This document shows, piece by piece, positions 5,932 through 7,153 of a stretch of 7,153 bases of DNA. Both the position numbers and the translations under genes were made by a program. Positions within the stretch are counted from its first letter, which is position 1; every line of letters starts with the position of its first letter. The notes under the pieces are model-generated. The model was not told the origin of the DNA, made no database searches, and saw only the letters and a list, made by a program, of their open reading frames with translations. The DNA comes from Campylobacteraceae bacterium (GTDB lineage: Bacteria; Campylobacterota; Campylobacteria; Campylobacterales; Campylobacteraceae): NCBI GenBank assembly GCA_031282125.1, contig JAITEH010000007.1:1-7153 (forward strand), read 5' to 3'.

Positions 5932-7144
5932 AAATGAAGATTTCACACGAAAAATTTATGAAGTAACCGAGCAAAACTGTAAAGATGAAAGCTTGAAAAA
6001 TGCAAGCGGTTTAGTTGAAGCGCGCGATAAATTTGAAAGCGCGATATGGATTTTTAAGGCGCTTGGTTCGGGAGCAAAGGCGATTTTATATGACGCGTCG
6101 CATAAAAGTTTAAGTGAAAAATTGAAAGAAGAGTTGAAGCTTCCTGTTTTAAAGCCAGGCTCCAAAGAAGAGATATTTTCTAACGTGCCGTATGATGTTA
6201 TGCTGTTCACGTCGGGCACAACGGGAATGCCCTCGGGCGTGTTTAAAACCAAAAAGCATATTGAAAGCGAAATAGCCGTACTGGAGCGATTCACACACTC
6301 CTACAATATCTCAAAAATGGTAGCCAGCGTACCTTTTATACATATTTATGGGATTTTAATGCTGAATTTGGCTAAAAAAATGAATATAGATTTGTGGTTT
6401 AGAGAGAGGTTTTTGCCTGCGGATTTGGCTGCTTTGATAGACAAAAATACGCTTGTCGCGACAACTCCTCTGTATATAAACGCATTTTTACAGACGCATG
6501 AGAGTTATGATTTTGGCGGAGCTTTGTTTGTGAGTTCTACCGCGCCTTTATCCAAAGAGGCTTCAAAAGAGTTTTGCGAGAGATTTAACGCAAATATCAT
6601 TCAGCTTTACGGCTCTACCGAAACGGGCGGCATAGCTTATCGTAAAAATGCGGATACGCTTTGGCAGCCTTTGGACGGAGTTGTCTGCACAAAAGCTAAG
6701 GACGGATGTTTGCATGTGAGTTCTCCTTGGGTGAGCGACACGGCGTATGAGGGCGAATTCAAATATCTCAACGGGGAGATAAAAACATTTGATGAGGTTG
6801 AATTTGTTGGAGAGAAATTTGAGCTGAAAGGCAGGCAGTCAAATATCATAAAAATCGGCGGCAAGAGATTTTCCACCATTCAAATCGAAAATAGCATAGA
6901 AAAACACGAAAATGTTAAATCAGCCTTGGCAGATGTCGTGAAAAACAGAGAAAATGTGCTTAAAGACGAGGGTTTGGTCGTTTATATAGAAGGCAAAAAA
7001 ACGCTCGCAAAAGATTTAAAGACATTGATAAAAAGCGAATTTGGAGTGAATATCCCTATAAAAATTGTTATGGTTGAAGCGATTTTGCGCAATTCAATCG
7101 GCAAAAAAATGAGGGATTTTAAAAATCTCAAAATAATCTCATAA
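5915..7144 (+). CDS. AMP-forming acyl ligase (ANL superfamily), ApeH-like
   Basis: 409 residues, short for an ANL enzyme (often 500 or more), with a reduced N-terminal part. Motifs in order: A3 phosphate loop FTSGTTGMPSGV (98-109), A5 YGSTETGG (232-239), the A7 region with Asp293 (TFDEVEF), A8 hinge GRQSNIIKIGGKR (306-318) and A10 NSIGKK (393-398) with Lys397 as the adenylation lysine. It would activate a carboxylic acid as acyl-AMP and load it on CoA or a carrier protein; with an ammonia-lyase in the operon, a cinnamate or coumarate-type acid is the likely substrate. Two deviations stand out: Ser107 in place of the usual Lys of the A3 loop (SGTTGxPKG), and Asn310 at the hinge where Asp or Lys is usual. 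Start ATG 5915 has AAGG at 5905-5908 with good spacing and overlaps the exporter gene by 17 bases. Stop TAA is 9 bases before the window end, so the operon may continue. Confidence 0.88.
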   Translation: MKLIAENEDFTRKIYEVTEQNCKDESLKNASGLVEARDKFESAIWIFKALGSGAKAILYDASHKSLSEKLKEELKLPVLKPGSKEEIFSNVPYDVMLFTSGTTGMPSGVFKTKKHIESEIAVLERFTHSYNISKMVASVPFIHIYGILMLNLAKKMNIDLWFRERFLPADLAALIDKNTLVATTPLYINAFLQTHESYDFGGALFVSSTAPLSKEASKEFCERFNANIIQLYGSTETGGIAYRKNADTLWQPLDGVVCTKAKDGCLHVSSPWVSDTAYEGEFKYLNGEIKTFDEVEFVGEKFELKGRQSNIIKIGGKRFSTIQIENSIEKHENVKSALADVVKNRENVLKDEGLVVYIEGKKTLAKDLKTLIKSEFGVNIPIKIVMVEAILRNSIGKKMRDFKNLKIIS

Positions 7145-7153
7145 TTTTTCCAA

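Noticed and set aside
7145..7153. T-run after the last stop as a terminator
   Set aside because: Only nine bases remain, with TTTTT but no visible stem before it; it cannot be judged and the operon may continue.

Overview
The window is one tightly packed, plus-strand operon of seven genes (354-7144). At its left edge lies the 3' end of an unrelated-looking gene (1-201), separated from the operon by a 152-base AT-rich leader. The gene set is a FabZ-like hot-dog dehydratase, an aromatic amino acid ammonia-lyase, a FabG-type ketoreductase, a small polytopic membrane protein, a LolA-like periplasmic carrier, an MMPL/RND-type exporter and a short AMP-forming acyl ligase. This combination is characteristic of the aryl polyene (APE) family of pigment-lipid gene clusters, which are related to xanthomonadin and flexirubin clusters. 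The window shows only part of such a cluster: no ketosynthase, acyl carrier protein, acyltransferase or thioesterase is visible, and these would be expected beyond base 7153.

The organism is probably a Gram-negative of the Campylobacterota (Sulfurimonas/Sulfurospirillum/Campylobacter-like). The grounds are an AT-rich genome with heavy ATA (Ile) and AGA (Arg) codon use, frequent TTG starts, clear GGAG-type ribosome binding sites (which argue against Bacteroidota), and an outer-membrane carrier gene. This is inference from style, not from a marker gene.

Layout: 1-201 is the C-terminus of an unrecognised gene of about 29% G+C, whose stop codon forms the end of a perfect 17-bp inverted repeat. 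202-353 is a 28% G+C leader with no gene, a possible promoter and two small palindromes. From 354 to 7144 there is no non-coding base: each gene overlaps the next by 4 to 20 bases, and three of the seven starts are TTG.

Proposed joint role (inference): the ammonia-lyase makes a cinnamate or 4-coumarate starter from Phe or Tyr, and the AMP-ligase activates it and loads it on a carrier protein. Ketosynthases encoded elsewhere extend it, while the FabG and the dehydratase reduce and dehydrate each beta-keto unit without enoyl reduction, giving a conjugated polyene. The membrane protein, LolA-like protein and MMPL exporter would move the lipid-linked product to the outer membrane. The most notable details are departures from family consensus at active-site positions: His in place of the dehydratase Glu/Asp, a Tyr-His selectivity pair in the lyase, and Ser for Lys in the A3 loop plus Asn for Asp at the hinge of the ligase.
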